A DNA stretch of 64,000 nt from Geobacillus vulcani PSS1 (GCF_000733845.1 NZ_JPOI01000001.1:62001-126000); one strand, 5' to 3'; positions 9,806 to 19,075 are shown, counted from the first letter of the stretch. Notes: a model not told the origin generated them from the letters alone. Numbers and translations: made by a program.

Positions 9806-10324
9806 CTACTGGTTCATCGTTTGAATGTCTTGCCAGCCGTAGCACCACTCCGATAACACTTTTCCACCGATTTCCACCCTTTCCTCGGCCAGTTTTTCAC
9901 CGCCAAGCCGTTCGTAAAAACAGCGCGACGGATTGTCGGCAAGCACCCAGACGACGAGCGAATGAATGCCTTTTTGCGCCAAGTCGCGGGCCAAGGCTTG
10001 CACAAGCCGCCGTCCCCATCCTTTTCCTTGCGCCTCTTTGAGCAAATACACCGCGTACAGCTCCCCGTCATAGTGGGCCGCTGGGCCGTCGCTCGCCCGA
10101 TTTCGTCCGCCGGAGACGAATCCAACGACGCGCCCATGTTCCTCGGCGACAAACACGGAATGGTCCGCTTGGCTGAGCCCCTTCTCCCATAACGTTTGTT
10201 TTTCTTCCACTGCCAACGTCTCCAAGTACGTGTCCGGCACGATGCCGCTGTACGTCGTCTTCCAACTGTCCACATGGACAGCGGCAATCGCCGGCGCATC
10301 AGTGAAAACTGCTTTCCGAATCAT
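9806..10324 (-). CDS. GNAT family N-acetyltransferase
   Basis: The 172-residue product has the GNAT fold signatures: an N-terminal beta-alpha unit (MIRKAVFTDAPAIAAVHVDS), the acetyl-CoA loop EAQGKGWGRRLVQAL, and a C-terminal FYERLGGEKL strand. The acceptor is unknown. The ATG at 10324 follows AGGGGG. The gene lies between the ABC operon and an oligopeptidase, 78 bases downstream of the latter on the same strand. A hairpin (GCTGCCGA/TCGGCAGC, 9782-9801) follows but lacks a T-run on this strand. Confidence 0.85.
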   Translation of the reverse strand: MIRKAVFTDAPAIAAVHVDSWKTTYSGIVPDTYLETLAVEEKQTLWEKGLSQADHSVFVAEEHGRVVGFVSGGRNRASDGPAAHYDGELYAVYLLKEAQGKGWGRRLVQALARDLAQKGIHSLVVWVLADNPSRCFYERLGGEKLAEERVEIGGKVLSEWCYGWQDIQTMNQ

Positions 10325-10402
10325 CGTTTTTCCCCCTAGCGCAATAAGTGTTTCTCCGTCTTGAAGAAAGAAGGTGAAACGATGCCGTTCCACCTCTTTC
10401 AT

Positions 10403-12097
10403 TCACAATGCTTTGTCATCGACACTGTCCAGCCACCGTTCGATATGGCCGATAACCGAAGCGACCGCCCCGTCGGCAAACGGCGACTGGAGGTTGGCGC
10501 TTTGGACGAGCTCGGTGAACGGCCGGCTGCCGCCCAATCGACAGAGCGCCACATAGTCGCGCCACGCCGCAGCCCGGTCGTCTTGCGCCCGCTTCCAAAA
10601 CTGGAACGCGCACACTTGCGCGAGGGTGTAGTCGATGTAATAAAACGGGTCAGTGTAAATGTGCCCTTGCCGCTGCCAAAAGCCGCCTCGTTCAAGGTAA
10701 TCGTAGCCGTCGTAATCCCTTGTCGGCAAATACACGTTCTCAATGTCACGCCATGTTTTCTTCCGCTCGGCCGGCGTCATGTCCGGGCGCTCGTAGACGG
10801 CGTGCTGGAATTCATCGACCGCCACGCCGTACGGCAAGAACAAGAGCGCGTCGCTCAAATGGGCGAACCGGTATTTGTCGGCGTCTTCGGCAAAAAACAG
10901 CTCCATCCACGGCCATGTGAAAAATTCCATGCTCATCGAGTGAATTTCGCACGCCTCAAGCGTCGGCCAGTTGTATTCCGGAATGTCGTAATGGCGGCTT
11001 TCATACACTTGGAACGCATGGCCGGCTTCATGGGTCAATACGTCAATGTCGCTGGATGTACCAGTGAAATTGGAGAAAATAAACGGCGCCTTATAGTCAT
11101 CGATATAGGTGCAATAGCCTCCGCCCGCCTTCCCTTTTTTCGCGACGAGGTCCATCAATTCATGTTCGATCATATAGCGGAAAAACGCGCCCGTTTCCGG
11201 CGACAGCTCTTCATACATGCGCCGGCCGTTGTCAACAATCCAAGCGGCGTCCCCTTTTGGCGCCGGATTGCCGCTCGGGAACATGAACGGCTCATCATAA
11301 TACGTAAGCCGGTCCACCTGAATCCGCTGCCGCTGGCGTTCGCGCAGCTTGGAGGCGAGCGGGACGATGTGCGTTTTCACTTGCCGGCGGAAGTTGGCGA
11401 CCATCTCGGCATTGTAATCCGTCCGGCCTAAACGGGCGTAGCCGAGTTCCACAAAGTTGTGGAACCCGAGCTTGCGGGCGATCGCCGTGCGGACATGGAC
11501 GAGCTCATCATACAGCTCATCAAGCTCTTTCTCATGGTCCGTGAAAAACGAAAACCGCCCTTCGCTCGCCCGCTTGCGCATCGCCCGATCCGGCGACTCG
11601 ACGAACGGCTGCAGTTGGGCGAGCGTCCGCTCCTCCCCTTCAAACATGATTTTTGCCGACGCAATGAGCTTCGTATATTCGCTCGCCAGCTTGTTTTCTT
11701 TTTGCAAGTCTTCCATCACTGCCGGAGCGTACGTTTTCAGCTGCGTTTCCGCTAAGGCAAACAGCTGCGCGCCCCACGTTTTTTCAAGCTCAGCGCGAAA
11801 CGGCGAAGCGACGAGCGCACGGTAATAGTCGTTGACGAGCCCTTTAACGATCGGCTCCGTTTCATCAAAAAAGTCTTGTTCTTTCTTATAAAACTCATCG
11901 TTTGTATCAATCGTATGGCGGATGTGGCACAGGTTCGCCATCGTGCTGTAGCGGCGGCGCAGTTCGTTGATCCGTTTCATCGCCTCGTGCTGCCCGGCGG
12001 CGCTCCCGGCGCGGCGGAACGCATCGAGCGCTTCTTGAAACGCGTCCTGCAATCGATCGATGTCCGGACGCTCATAACGAAACTCGGAAAATTTCAC
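10403..12097 (-). CDS. M3 family oligoendopeptidase (PepF / Pz-peptidase type)
   Basis: A 564-residue cytosolic zinc metallopeptidase that should cut short peptides. The active site is HEAGH at residues 356-360, with the third zinc ligand probably Glu384 in LEACEIHSMSMEFF. Length and local sequence match the Pz-peptidase/oligoendopeptidase branch known from thermophilic Geobacillus strains. The GTG at 12097 is preferred because an AAGG site precedes it by a few bases; ATG codons further upstream (for example 12145) have none. No signal peptide. It is followed 78 bases later by the GNAT gene on the same strand. Confidence 0.9.
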   Translation of the reverse strand: MKFSEFRYERPDIDRLQDAFQEALDAFRRAGSAAGQHEAMKRINELRRRYSTMANLCHIRHTIDTNDEFYKKEQDFFDETEPIVKGLVNDYYRALVASPFRAELEKTWGAQLFALAETQLKTYAPAVMEDLQKENKLASEYTKLIASAKIMFEGEERTLAQLQPFVESPDRAMRKRASEGRFSFFTDHEKELDELYDELVHVRTAIARKLGFHNFVELGYARLGRTDYNAEMVANFRRQVKTHIVPLASKLRERQRQRIQVDRLTYYDEPFMFPSGNPAPKGDAAWIVDNGRRMYEELSPETGAFFRYMIEHELMDLVAKKGKAGGGYCTYIDDYKAPFIFSNFTGTSSDIDVLTHEAGHAFQVYESRHYDIPEYNWPTLEACEIHSMSMEFFTWPWMELFFAEDADKYRFAHLSDALLFLPYGVAVDEFQHAVYERPDMTPAERKKTWRDIENVYLPTRDYDGYDYLERGGFWQRQGHIYTDPFYYIDYTLAQVCAFQFWKRAQDDRAAAWRDYVALCRLGGSRPFTELVQSANLQSPFADGAVASVIGHIERWLDSVDDKAL

Positions 12098-12386
12098 GCC
12101 AATCCCTTCTTTCCTGATCATTTTTCGGTGGAAATACACATTCATGCCCGGGTGGAGTGCGAAACGCGCTCATGGGTCTCTTTCTGTAAAATGATAGCGG
12201 CCAATGAGCCGGCACTCGGCGTGACGACGGCATTTTCCTATCTTTGGCCAGCCAATTGTATATTCGCCATGATCTCAAAAAATCCTTCCTTTTCCAACTC
12301 CCAAACATTATTTTTTTGCCCCATTCCTCCACCATCGGCTATTGCAATGAACGATTGGCTTCCATATTTTATTCTACAAAAAGATA

Positions 12387-12415
12387 TTGACGCCTTTTGT
12401 CGAATGAAGTAAGAT
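12387..12415 (+). promoter_or_regulatory. promoter of the lysine riboswitch transcript
   Basis: TTGACG at 12387-12392, a 17-base spacer and TAAGAT at 12410-12415. Transcription would start near 12422, some 25-30 bases before the riboswitch P1 stem. Confidence 0.65.
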
Positions 12416-12444
12416 ATTGTCGGCAACGACATACCCCCTCTCCA

Positions 12445-12649
12445 CTTCAATGGGATAGAGGTTGCGGTGAACAAAAGTAGCGCTGCCGAGGCCCGGAGCG
12501 GTCCATGACGCAGCGGGAAAGGGTTCATCGCCGAAGTTTGCGTCGCGCTCCGGCGGCGCAAGCTGGGCCTGCGGCCGAACAGGCGCAGGACTGCCATCGC
12601 CTACGGCGGTGGAGCGCTATCGCCATTCAGTAGGATGCGAACGAGTTGT
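12445..12649 (+). promoter_or_regulatory. lysine riboswitch (L box) aptamer
   Basis: The leader contains the conserved L-box blocks in order: GATAGAGGTTGCG near 12454, AAAGGG followed by CGCCGAAG near 12520-12540, GGACTGCC near 12587 and GGAGCGCTATC at 12611-12621. GATAG and CTATC can close the P1 helix. A terminator follows directly, so lysine binding should stop transcription before the permease. The 12098-12386 stretch on either side of the divergent promoters holds no gene I can support. Confidence 0.88.
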
Positions 12650-12686
12650 GCACCCGCTGAAGAGGCGCGGGTGCTTTCTTTTTTAG
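12650..12686 (+). terminator. lysine riboswitch terminator
   Basis: GCACCCGC (12650-12657) pairs with GCGGGTGC (12667-12674), followed by TTTCTTTTTT. This is the expression platform of the L box and ends 18 bases before the permease start. Confidence 0.88.
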
Positions 12687-12703
12687 AAAGGAGCGTTGTA
12701 ATC

Positions 12704-14128
12704 TTGGCCAATCAGCAAAAGCTTGGCATTTCGGTATTAACCGCGCTTGTCGTTGGCAATATGGTTGGCTCCGGCATTTTTATGCTGCCGCGATCGTTGG
12801 CGGAGGCGGCGAGTCCGCTCGGCGTCATGTTCGCTTGGCTGTTGACCGGGGCCGGCGTCTTGATGACGGCGCTTGTGTTCGGCAACTTGGCGATCCGCAA
12901 GCCCGACTTGAACGGCGGACCGCAAATTTATGCGAAAGAGCTGTTCTCGAAAGGCTCGCATTTGTCGATTTTATCCGGCTTTATGTCGTCATGGGGGTAT
13001 TGGATCGGCAACTTTGCCGGCAACGTGGCGATCATTACGACATTTACAAGCTACTTGTCGACGTTTTTCCCGGTGCTGACGAGCAACAAAACGGTGCTCG
13101 TGATCGGTTCGTTTACCTTGAAGCTGGGAAATTTGCTGACGTTTCTCGTCTGCACGGCGCTTCTTTGGGGGATGCATGTCATCATTTTGCGCGGGGTGGA
13201 AGACGCCGGCAAGCTGAATTTTGTGGCAACAGCGGCGAAAGTGCTCGGCTTTTTCCTGTTTATCGTCATCGCCTTGTTTGCCTTTGACAAAGCGGTCATC
13301 GGCCCGCTTGACGCTCCGCGCTATGACGGGAACGGGCAAGCGATCAGCCTGCTGGGGCAAATCAACAACGCCGCTTTATCGACGCTCTGGGCGTTTGTCG
13401 GCGTCGAATCGGCGATGGTGTTCGCTTCCCGGGCGCGCAAACAAGCCGATGTGAAGTGGGCGACGATCGCCGGCCTGCTCATCGCCTTAGCCATTTATAT
13501 CGGCATCAGCTTTTTGGTGATGGGCGTCTTGCCGCAAAACAAACTTATTCAATCGGAAAAACCGCTCGTTGACGCCATTGTCGCCATCGTTGGGCCGGCT
13601 GGCGGCTATGTGCTCGCTGTTCTCGGACTCATCAGCTTGCTCGGTTCGACGCTCGGCTGGATTTTGTTGAGCGCGGAAGTGCCGTACCAAGCGGCGAAAC
13701 AAGGGATGTTTTTGCCGGCATTTTTGAAGGAAAACAAAAAAGGGGTGCCGAGCTTCTCGCTCACGTTGTCAAACGCCTTGGCGCAATTGTTCATCTTTTC
13801 GACCGTTTCCCACTCAATGGCCGCGGCGTTTGACTTCGTCATTTACATCGCCACGCTCGCCTATCTCGTTCCGTATTTGATCGCTTCCATCTTTCAGCTG
13901 AAACTCACGCTCACCGGGGAAACGTACCGAAAGGCGCGTGAGCGGATGGTTGACGGAATCATTGCGGCCTTAGCGACGGTGTATTCCATCTGGGTCGTCA
14001 TCGCTGGCACGGCTGATATAAAGACGTTCCTGCTTGGCGTCGCCTTGCTCGCCAGCGGCATCATCTTCTATCCACAAGTAAAAAAAGCGACGAAACAAGC
14101 GAATGAAAAACAAAAACTGTCGGCATAG
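12704..14128 (+). CDS. basic amino acid permease of the APA family, lysine-riboswitch controlled
   Basis: The 474-residue membrane protein has about 12-13 hydrophobic segments and begins MANQQKLGISVLTALVVGNM if the TTG is decoded as Met, followed by GSGIFMLP. This is the arginine/ornithine or lysine antiporter branch of the APC superfamily (compare YvsH of Bacillus subtilis, also preceded by an L box, by recall). The lysine riboswitch argues for lysine transport, probably uptake when lysine is low. The TTG at 12704 follows AAAGGAG by ten bases; no ATG is suitably placed. A terminator follows the stop. Confidence 0.85.
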   Translation: MANQQKLGISVLTALVVGNMVGSGIFMLPRSLAEAASPLGVMFAWLLTGAGVLMTALVFGNLAIRKPDLNGGPQIYAKELFSKGSHLSILSGFMSSWGYWIGNFAGNVAIITTFTSYLSTFFPVLTSNKTVLVIGSFTLKLGNLLTFLVCTALLWGMHVIILRGVEDAGKLNFVATAAKVLGFFLFIVIALFAFDKAVIGPLDAPRYDGNGQAISLLGQINNAALSTLWAFVGVESAMVFASRARKQADVKWATIAGLLIALAIYIGISFLVMGVLPQNKLIQSEKPLVDAIVAIVGPAGGYVLAVLGLISLLGSTLGWILLSAEVPYQAAKQGMFLPAFLKENKKGVPSFSLTLSNALAQLFIFSTVSHSMAAAFDFVIYIATLAYLVPYLIASIFQLKLTLTGETYRKARERMVDGIIAALATVYSIWVVIAGTADIKTFLLGVALLASGIIFYPQVKKATKQANEKQKLSA

Positions 14129-14136
14129 CGCCCGAA

Positions 14137-14172
14137 AACGAACGCCCGAACGATGGGCGTTCGTTTTTTTCT
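14137..14172 (+). terminator. terminator after the basic amino acid permease
   Basis: AACGAACGCCC (14137-14147) and GGGCGTTCGTT (14155-14165) form an 11-bp perfect stem followed by T residues. Confidence 0.88.
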
Positions 14173-14254
14173 GTTTTGGGCAGGATCTTTTCTTTCGGAA
14201 GACGAAATTATAAGGTAGTTCCATTTTACTTGAAAGAAAGAGGGGGTCCAGCTG

Positions 14255-16276
14255 ATGAACAACAACGAACACCCGACGAAACGGCGCGGCATGACGGCGG
14301 AAGATTTGCTTCGCCTCCGCTCCGTGCGCGACCCGCACTACGCCCCGGACGGGACGCGCGTCGTGTTTGTGGAAAAATCGATCGACGAGGAAAAACAATA
14401 CCGCTCCCATCTATCGATGTGGACCGAAGACGGCTCCGTCCGTCCATGGACGTTCGGGCGCTGGCGCGATACGAAGCCGCGCTTTTCCCCAACGGGGGAA
14501 GTCATCGCCTTTTTATCCGACCGCTCCGGACGCGCGCAGCTTTGGCTGTTGCCTGCCCATGGCGGCGAAGCGCGCCAGCTGACGTTTTTCAAAAATGGAG
14601 TGCGCGATTACATCTGGTCGCCGGACGGGACGTTTCTCATCGCCCTAACGGCGCTTGGCGACGACGAAACGATCGCTGACCGCGAAGAGCCGGAAAAAAA
14701 GGAAACGAAGCCGGCTGACCTGAAACCGCGCGTGGTGGAGCGGCTCTATTACAAATCAGACGCGGCAGGTTTTCTTGACGGCAAACAGGCGGTGCTCGTG
14801 CGCATCGATGCGGCGTCAGGAAAAGCGGAAGCGTTGACGAGCCGCGAGGAGGAAATCGGTTCGTTTGCGATGTCGCCCAATGGACGGACGCTTGCCTTTG
14901 TGGCCAACCGAAACGAGGATCCGGACACCGTCTTTACACGCGACATTGTGTTGCTTGACCTCGAATCGAAAGCGGAAACGAATGTGACGAACGGATGCGG
15001 CACCTTCGCCTCGCTCGCTTGGTCGCCGGATGGAACGAAGCTCGCCGCCATCGGCCATGATTTGGCTTATCTCGGGGCGACGCTTCACCGGCTTTACGTT
15101 TTTGAGCCGGAGCGTGGAACGGCGCGGGTGCTGACCGCCGATTGGGACGTCCATCTCGGCGATGCCATGATCGGCGACATGCACGCTGATGCGAAAGGCC
15201 CGGGCCCGATATGGGCAAACGACGGGAGCGGCCTGTATGTCACCGTCTCGGATCGCGGGCGCGTCAACGTATTTTTCATCCCGCTTGACGGACCCGTCGT
15301 TCCGATCATCGAAGGAGACTTCCATGTATACGGCCTCGCCGTCCATCCGAACGAACAGCAGGCCGTTGCCGCGATTAGCGAGCCGACAGTGATTGGGGAT
15401 TTGTATGCCATCTCACTTGAAAGTGGCGCAAAAACGCGGCTCACCACGGTCAATGAAGCGCTCGAGAACGAAGTCGCGCTCGCTGATGCCGAACCGTTTA
15501 CCTACCAATCAACAGACGGTTCGGACATTCAAGGCTGGATCATGAAACCGCCCGGGCTTGGCGAAGGGGAAAAGGCGCCGCTTATCGTCGAAATTCACGG
15601 CGGGCCGCATGCGATGTACGGATTTACCTTTTTTCATGAATTTCAATTGCTCGTTTCGCGCGGTTATGCCGTCTTATTCACGAACCCGCGCGGCAGCCAC
15701 GGATATGGCCAGGCATTTGTCAATGCCGTGCGCGGTGACTATGGGGGCATGGATTATGAAGACATTATGGCCGGCGTCGACGCCGCCATTCGCCAATTCG
15801 ACTTCATTGACGAAACACGGCTTGGCGTCACCGGCGGCAGCTACGGCGGCTTTATGACAAACTGGATCGTCGGGCATACGAACCGGTTCAAAGCGGCCGT
15901 CACCCAACGTTCGATTTCCAACTGGCTCAGTTTCTCCGGCGTGAGTGACATCGGCTACTTTTTCACCAAATGGGAGGTCGGCTGCGACATGTGGGAAGAC
16001 GCCGAGCGGCTTTGGCATCATTCGCCGCTCAAATACGTCAAACAGATGCACACGCCGCTCCTTATTCTTCACAGTGAGCGCGATTACCGCTGCCCGATCG
16101 AGCAGGCGGAACAGCTGTTTATCGCCTTGAAACAACTCGGGCGAGAAACGAAATTCGTTCGCTTTCCGGACGCCAACCATGACTTGTCGCGCACCGGCAA
16201 CCCGACGCTTCGCCTCGAGCGGCTTCGCCATATCGTCGAATGGTTTGACCATTATTTGAAAGAATCGCTGCATTAA
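14255..16276 (+). CDS. S9 family serine peptidase (acylaminoacyl peptidase / YuxL type)
   Basis: A 673-residue cytosolic peptidase with an N-terminal beta-propeller (repeated SPDGT-like blades, for example WSPDGTFLIAL and WSPDGTKLAAIG) and a C-terminal alpha/beta hydrolase domain. The catalytic triad can be placed at Ser529 in GGSYGGF, Asp610 in SERDYRCP and His642 in DANHDLSR. It should release acylated or N-terminal residues from short peptides, with the propeller limiting access. The ATG at 14255 follows GAGGGGG. The next gene starts 20 bases after the stop and is probably cotranscribed. Confidence 0.92.
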   Translation: MNNNEHPTKRRGMTAEDLLRLRSVRDPHYAPDGTRVVFVEKSIDEEKQYRSHLSMWTEDGSVRPWTFGRWRDTKPRFSPTGEVIAFLSDRSGRAQLWLLPAHGGEARQLTFFKNGVRDYIWSPDGTFLIALTALGDDETIADREEPEKKETKPADLKPRVVERLYYKSDAAGFLDGKQAVLVRIDAASGKAEALTSREEEIGSFAMSPNGRTLAFVANRNEDPDTVFTRDIVLLDLESKAETNVTNGCGTFASLAWSPDGTKLAAIGHDLAYLGATLHRLYVFEPERGTARVLTADWDVHLGDAMIGDMHADAKGPGPIWANDGSGLYVTVSDRGRVNVFFIPLDGPVVPIIEGDFHVYGLAVHPNEQQAVAAISEPTVIGDLYAISLESGAKTRLTTVNEALENEVALADAEPFTYQSTDGSDIQGWIMKPPGLGEGEKAPLIVEIHGGPHAMYGFTFFHEFQLLVSRGYAVLFTNPRGSHGYGQAFVNAVRGDYGGMDYEDIMAGVDAAIRQFDFIDETRLGVTGGSYGGFMTNWIVGHTNRFKAAVTQRSISNWLSFSGVSDIGYFFTKWEVGCDMWEDAERLWHHSPLKYVKQMHTPLLILHSERDYRCPIEQAEQLFIALKQLGRETKFVRFPDANHDLSRTGNPTLRLERLRHIVEWFDHYLKESLH

Positions 16277-16295
16277 CCCGAAAGGAGGAGCCGCC

Positions 16296-16847
16296 ATGCA
16301 CGCCCTTGTCATCGGCGGGACAGGCATGTTGGCTGATGTGTCGCTTTGGCTTGTGCGGGAAGGATATGATGTGTCCGTCATCGCCCGCCGCTACGCACGG
16401 ATGAAGCAGCTCATCGACCGCGCTGGACCAATGGCATCCATCAACCCGCTTCTTGTTGATTATCGCGATCAAGAAGCGCTTTGTTCCCTGATTTCCCGGG
16501 CCATCCAAAAAAACGGAACGTTTGCTCTAATCATTGCGTGGGTGCATACGGACGGAAACCAAGCGCTGTCCACTGTCATCAAAAAAAATAGCGGACATCC
16601 CGGCCCTTGGCGGTTGTTTCACGTGCTCGGCAGCCGCGCCGATCCAGCCGAAGCGAAATCGGAACTCTGTTTGCCTGTCGCTTGCCTTTATCGGCAAGTT
16701 CAGCTCGGTTTTGTCGCGGAAGAATACGGTTCGCGCTGGCTCACCCATCAAGAAATCAGCGGCGGCGTCATTGATGCCATTCGGCGTGATGCGCCGTTTC
16801 ATCTGGTCGGCACCCTAGATCGATCAGAGAAGAAGCGTCCGCGTTAA
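16296..16847 (+). CDS. short Rossmann-fold protein (SDR-like)
   Basis: A 183-residue protein starting MHALVIGGTGMLADVSLWL, a nucleotide-binding GGTGM loop, with VSVIARRYARMKQL at the end of the second strand, which fits NAD(P) binding. It is short for a short-chain dehydrogenase and I do not see the YxxxK catalytic pair, so it may be a non-catalytic or specialised member. AAAGGAGG precedes the ATG. It lies 20 bases after the S9 peptidase gene and is followed by a terminator, so the two form an operon. Function unknown. Confidence 0.65.
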   Translation: MHALVIGGTGMLADVSLWLVREGYDVSVIARRYARMKQLIDRAGPMASINPLLVDYRDQEALCSLISRAIQKNGTFALIIAWVHTDGNQALSTVIKKNSGHPGPWRLFHVLGSRADPAEAKSELCLPVACLYRQVQLGFVAEEYGSRWLTHQEISGGVIDAIRRDAPFHLVGTLDRSEKKRPR

Positions 16848-16853
16848 CGGGAG

Positions 16854-16882
16854 GCGCCCTCTCGGAACGAGAGGGCGCTTTG
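16854..16882 (+). terminator. terminator after the SDR-like gene
   Basis: GCGCCCTCTC (16854-16863) and GAGAGGGCGC (16869-16878) form a 10-bp stem with a GGAAC loop, followed by TTTG. The convergent pduL gene may use it as well. Confidence 0.75.
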
Positions 16883-16905
16883 TTCGCCTTTGACACGGAT
16901 GATTT

Positions 16906-17472
16906 TCATGACGGAAGCAGCTCAACATAATCGCCCGTTTTCAGGCCGGCCGCGTTCGCTTCATCCGTGTCGATGTGCATATCTAAGGCAAAATCTTCGC
17001 TGACGCGGACGATGACTTCATCAAAAATGAGCGCCCGCTCCCCTTGCGTTTTCACCTTCACGACCTGCTTGTCGCGGACGCCGAACGTCTCGGCATCTTT
17101 CGGCGTCATATGAATGTGCCGCTTGGCAATGATCACCCCTTTGTCGACGGTCACCGTCCCCTTCGGTCCGTGAATCGTAATGCCCGGCGTTCCGTCAATG
17201 TCGCCGGATAAGCGAACCGGGGGCACGACGCCGAGCTTGAAGCTGTCGGTTTTCGAAATCTCCAGCTGCGTCAGCGAACGGACGGGACCGAGGACGCGGA
17301 CGTTTTCGATTTTCCCTTTCGGTCCTTCGACCGTCACCGTCTCTTTCGCAGCAAACTGCCCGGGCTGCGACAGCGGCTTGAGCACCGTCAACTCGACGCC
17401 TTCGCCAAACAGCGCCGCCATATGTTCTTTTGACAAATGAATATGACGGTTGGACACCCCAACGGGAATCAT
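16906..17472 (-). CDS. PduL-type phosphate acyltransferase
   Basis: The 188-residue product belongs to the PduL/PTAC family, which interconverts acyl-CoA and acyl phosphate. Two copies of the family's metal-site motif are visible: SNRHIHLS near the N-terminus and IAKRHIHMTP in the second half, followed by DMHIDTDEAN. There are no microcompartment genes nearby and no N-terminal encapsulation peptide, so this is probably the free cytosolic enzyme acting as a phosphotransacetylase. I start it at the ATG 17472 (MIPVGVSNRHIH), after AAAAGGAG; an ATG at 17538 would add 22 residues without a ribosome site. Confidence 0.85.
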   Translation of the reverse strand: MIPVGVSNRHIHLSKEHMAALFGEGVELTVLKPLSQPGQFAAKETVTVEGPKGKIENVRVLGPVRSLTQLEISKTDSFKLGVVPPVRLSGDIDGTPGITIHGPKGTVTVDKGVIIAKRHIHMTPKDAETFGVRDKQVVKVKTQGERALIFDEVIVRVSEDFALDMHIDTDEANAAGLKTGDYVELLPS

Positions 17473-17541
17473 CAATGGCGATCTCTCCTTTTTTCCTGCA
17501 ATATGATGTTCGTTATATAACGTGTCCATTTTCGGCAAAAA

Positions 17542-17590
17542 TGAACCTCTCCCACCTACATTCCATTTCGAGGTGGGAGACTTCTCGGTG
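17542..17590 (-). repeat. short hairpin resembling an IS605-type right end
   Basis: On the minus strand GAGAAGTCTCCCACCT runs into a loop and then AGGTGGGAG-AGGTTCAT. A 9-bp stem (17549-17557 with 17571-17579) has no following T-run. The same pattern, GAAG-pyrimidine-CCCC followed by GGTGGG, occurs twice in the structured element at 48.3-48.5 kb. It may be the relic of an IS200/IS605-family element between marR and pduL. Confidence 0.35.
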
Positions 17591-17597
17591 AATGTGT

Positions 17598-17629
17598 TAA
17601 AAAAAGAGACTGAGGCGAGGTCAGTCTCT
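17598..17629 (-). terminator. terminator overlapping the marR stop codon
   Basis: On the minus strand AGAGACTGA and TCAGTCTCT (17605-17613, 17621-17629) form a 9-bp stem followed by seven T residues. Its upstream arm includes the last codons of the MarR gene. Confidence 0.85.
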
Positions 17630-18070
17630 GCTTTTTGCGCCGTAGCCTAATTTTTTCAGCAACACGATCGCCTGTTCCTTTTCTTCCGGCGTCAGCGCTG
17701 CCACCGTTTCATGGATAGTCTCGGCATGTTCGGGGAACACGCGCTGGATGAACTGCCGGCCGCTGTCGGTGATCGACGCATACGTCACGCGGCGATCCCG
17801 CTCACAGGCGCGGCGCATGATCAAGCCTTTATTTTCAAGCTTATCGATGACATACGTGATGCTGCCGCTGGCGAGCAAAATTTTTTCCCCGATTTGTTGG
17901 AGCGGCTGATCACCTTTATGGTAAAGCAGTTCGAGCACTGCAAATTCGGTCGGATTGACGCCGAACGATTGAATCGATTTGTTTACTTGATCGCTGACTG
18001 ACCGATAGGCCCGCGATAACACAATGAATAATTTTAATGACTGCTGCAACGCCTGTTCCTTTTGTTCCAT
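17621..18070 (-). CDS. MarR family transcriptional regulator
   Basis: A 149-residue winged-helix repressor. The core includes PTEFAVLELLYHKGDQPLQQ, GSITYVIDKLENKGL and the wing RRACERDRRVTYASIT. By recall it is closest to the MhqR (YkvE) branch of Bacillus, which senses quinone stress, but no mhq-type target genes are adjacent, so I leave the name off. The ATG at 18070 is preferred over 18079 because of its spacing from AAAGGG. It is divergent from the ZIP transporter, which could be a target. Confidence 0.85.
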   Translation of the reverse strand: MEQKEQALQQSLKLFIVLSRAYRSVSDQVNKSIQSFGVNPTEFAVLELLYHKGDQPLQQIGEKILLASGSITYVIDKLENKGLIMRRACERDRRVTYASITDSGRQFIQRVFPEHAETIHETVAALTPEEKEQAIVLLKKLGYGAKSRD

Positions 18071-18294
18071 AGCATCCAACCCTTTAAAGTTTACATTTTC
18101 TTACTTTCATTATACTGGAACAGCAAATTCCCGGGCAACCGTTTTTTTTTTGTTTGCCATGATGCATTTTCCTCGCCGATGGCTTTTGCTTCGGCTATGA
18201 TAATTTATTATTATATGTCGGCGTTTGGGCGACTGTCACATTCCGTCGAATGATGCATATGAAGAAGGAGAAAGGAGATTAGGGAGGGAAGTAG

Positions 18295-19029
18295 ATGAAC
18301 CAAGTGTTGGCCGGAAGCGTGCTTTCCGCCTTATCCACCGGGCTTGGTGCCGTGCCGATTTTGTTTATGGCCAAATCACTCACCCACCGGTGGCGTGATG
18401 TACTGTTGGCCTTTTCAGCCGGCATTATGATGGCGGCTTCGATGATGAGTCTCATTCCGGAATCGTTAAAATCAGGGGGCTTCAGCACGTTAACAGTAGG
18501 GCTTTCCGCTGGCGTACTGATTTTGACGCTGCTTGAGATGACCATTCCGCATATTGATTTAGAACACACAAAAAGCGATCTGCAGTTTGATGAAAAAGCC
18601 ATGCTGATCATCGCCGCCATTACGTTGCACAATTTGCCTGAAGGTCTGTCGGTCGGGGTCAGCTACGCCTCCGACAGCTCTTCGCAAATCGGCAATTTAA
18701 TCGCCCTGGCGATTGGCTTGCAAAATGCACCGGAAGGGTTTTTGGTCGCTTTGTTTTTAATCAACCAGCAAATCGGGCGCTTTAAAGCGTTTGTGATCGC
18801 CACGTTGACCGGAGCCGTGGAAATCGTCACATCGCTGCTCGGTTTTTACTTAACCTCCCTCTTTCGCGGACTCGTTCCGTACGGGCTGGCGTTTGCTGCC
18901 GGGGCGATGCTGTTTATCATTTACAAAGAGCTCATTCCCGAAAGCCATGGCGATGGAAATGAACGGACATCGACGTACGCGTTTATTGTCGGCATTTTGT
19001 TTATGATTTTTCTAACACAATCGTTTTAA
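18295..19029 (+). CDS. ZIP family divalent metal transporter
   Basis: The 244-residue protein has about eight membrane segments and the ZIP metal-binding helices: LHNLPEGLSVGVSYA in the fourth segment and LQNAPEGFLVALF in the fifth. It should import zinc or another divalent metal into the cytosol. AGGGAGG precedes the ATG. It is divergent from the MarR regulator and ends at a bidirectional terminator shared with mtnD. Confidence 0.88.
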   Translation: MNQVLAGSVLSALSTGLGAVPILFMAKSLTHRWRDVLLAFSAGIMMAASMMSLIPESLKSGGFSTLTVGLSAGVLILTLLEMTIPHIDLEHTKSDLQFDEKAMLIIAAITLHNLPEGLSVGVSYASDSSSQIGNLIALAIGLQNAPEGFLVALFLINQQIGRFKAFVIATLTGAVEIVTSLLGFYLTSLFRGLVPYGLAFAAGAMLFIIYKELIPESHGDGNERTSTYAFIVGILFMIFLTQSF

Positions 19030-19038
19030 CGAAAACAA

Positions 19039-19075
19039 CCCCGCCGCCTGTATATAAGCAGCGGGGCGTTCGTTG
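19039..19075. terminator. bidirectional terminator between the ZIP gene and mtnD
   Basis: CCCCGC (19039-19044) pairs with GCGGGG (19061-19066), with additional outer pairing of AACGAA and TTCGTT. The two genes converge here. Confidence 0.65.

Noticed and set aside
12238..12400. Minus-strand stretch reading FIAIADGGGMGQKNNVWELE, faintly like an SMI1/KNR4 protein fragment
   Set aside because: Too short and without conserved context; the apparent upstream extension runs through the lysine riboswitch.
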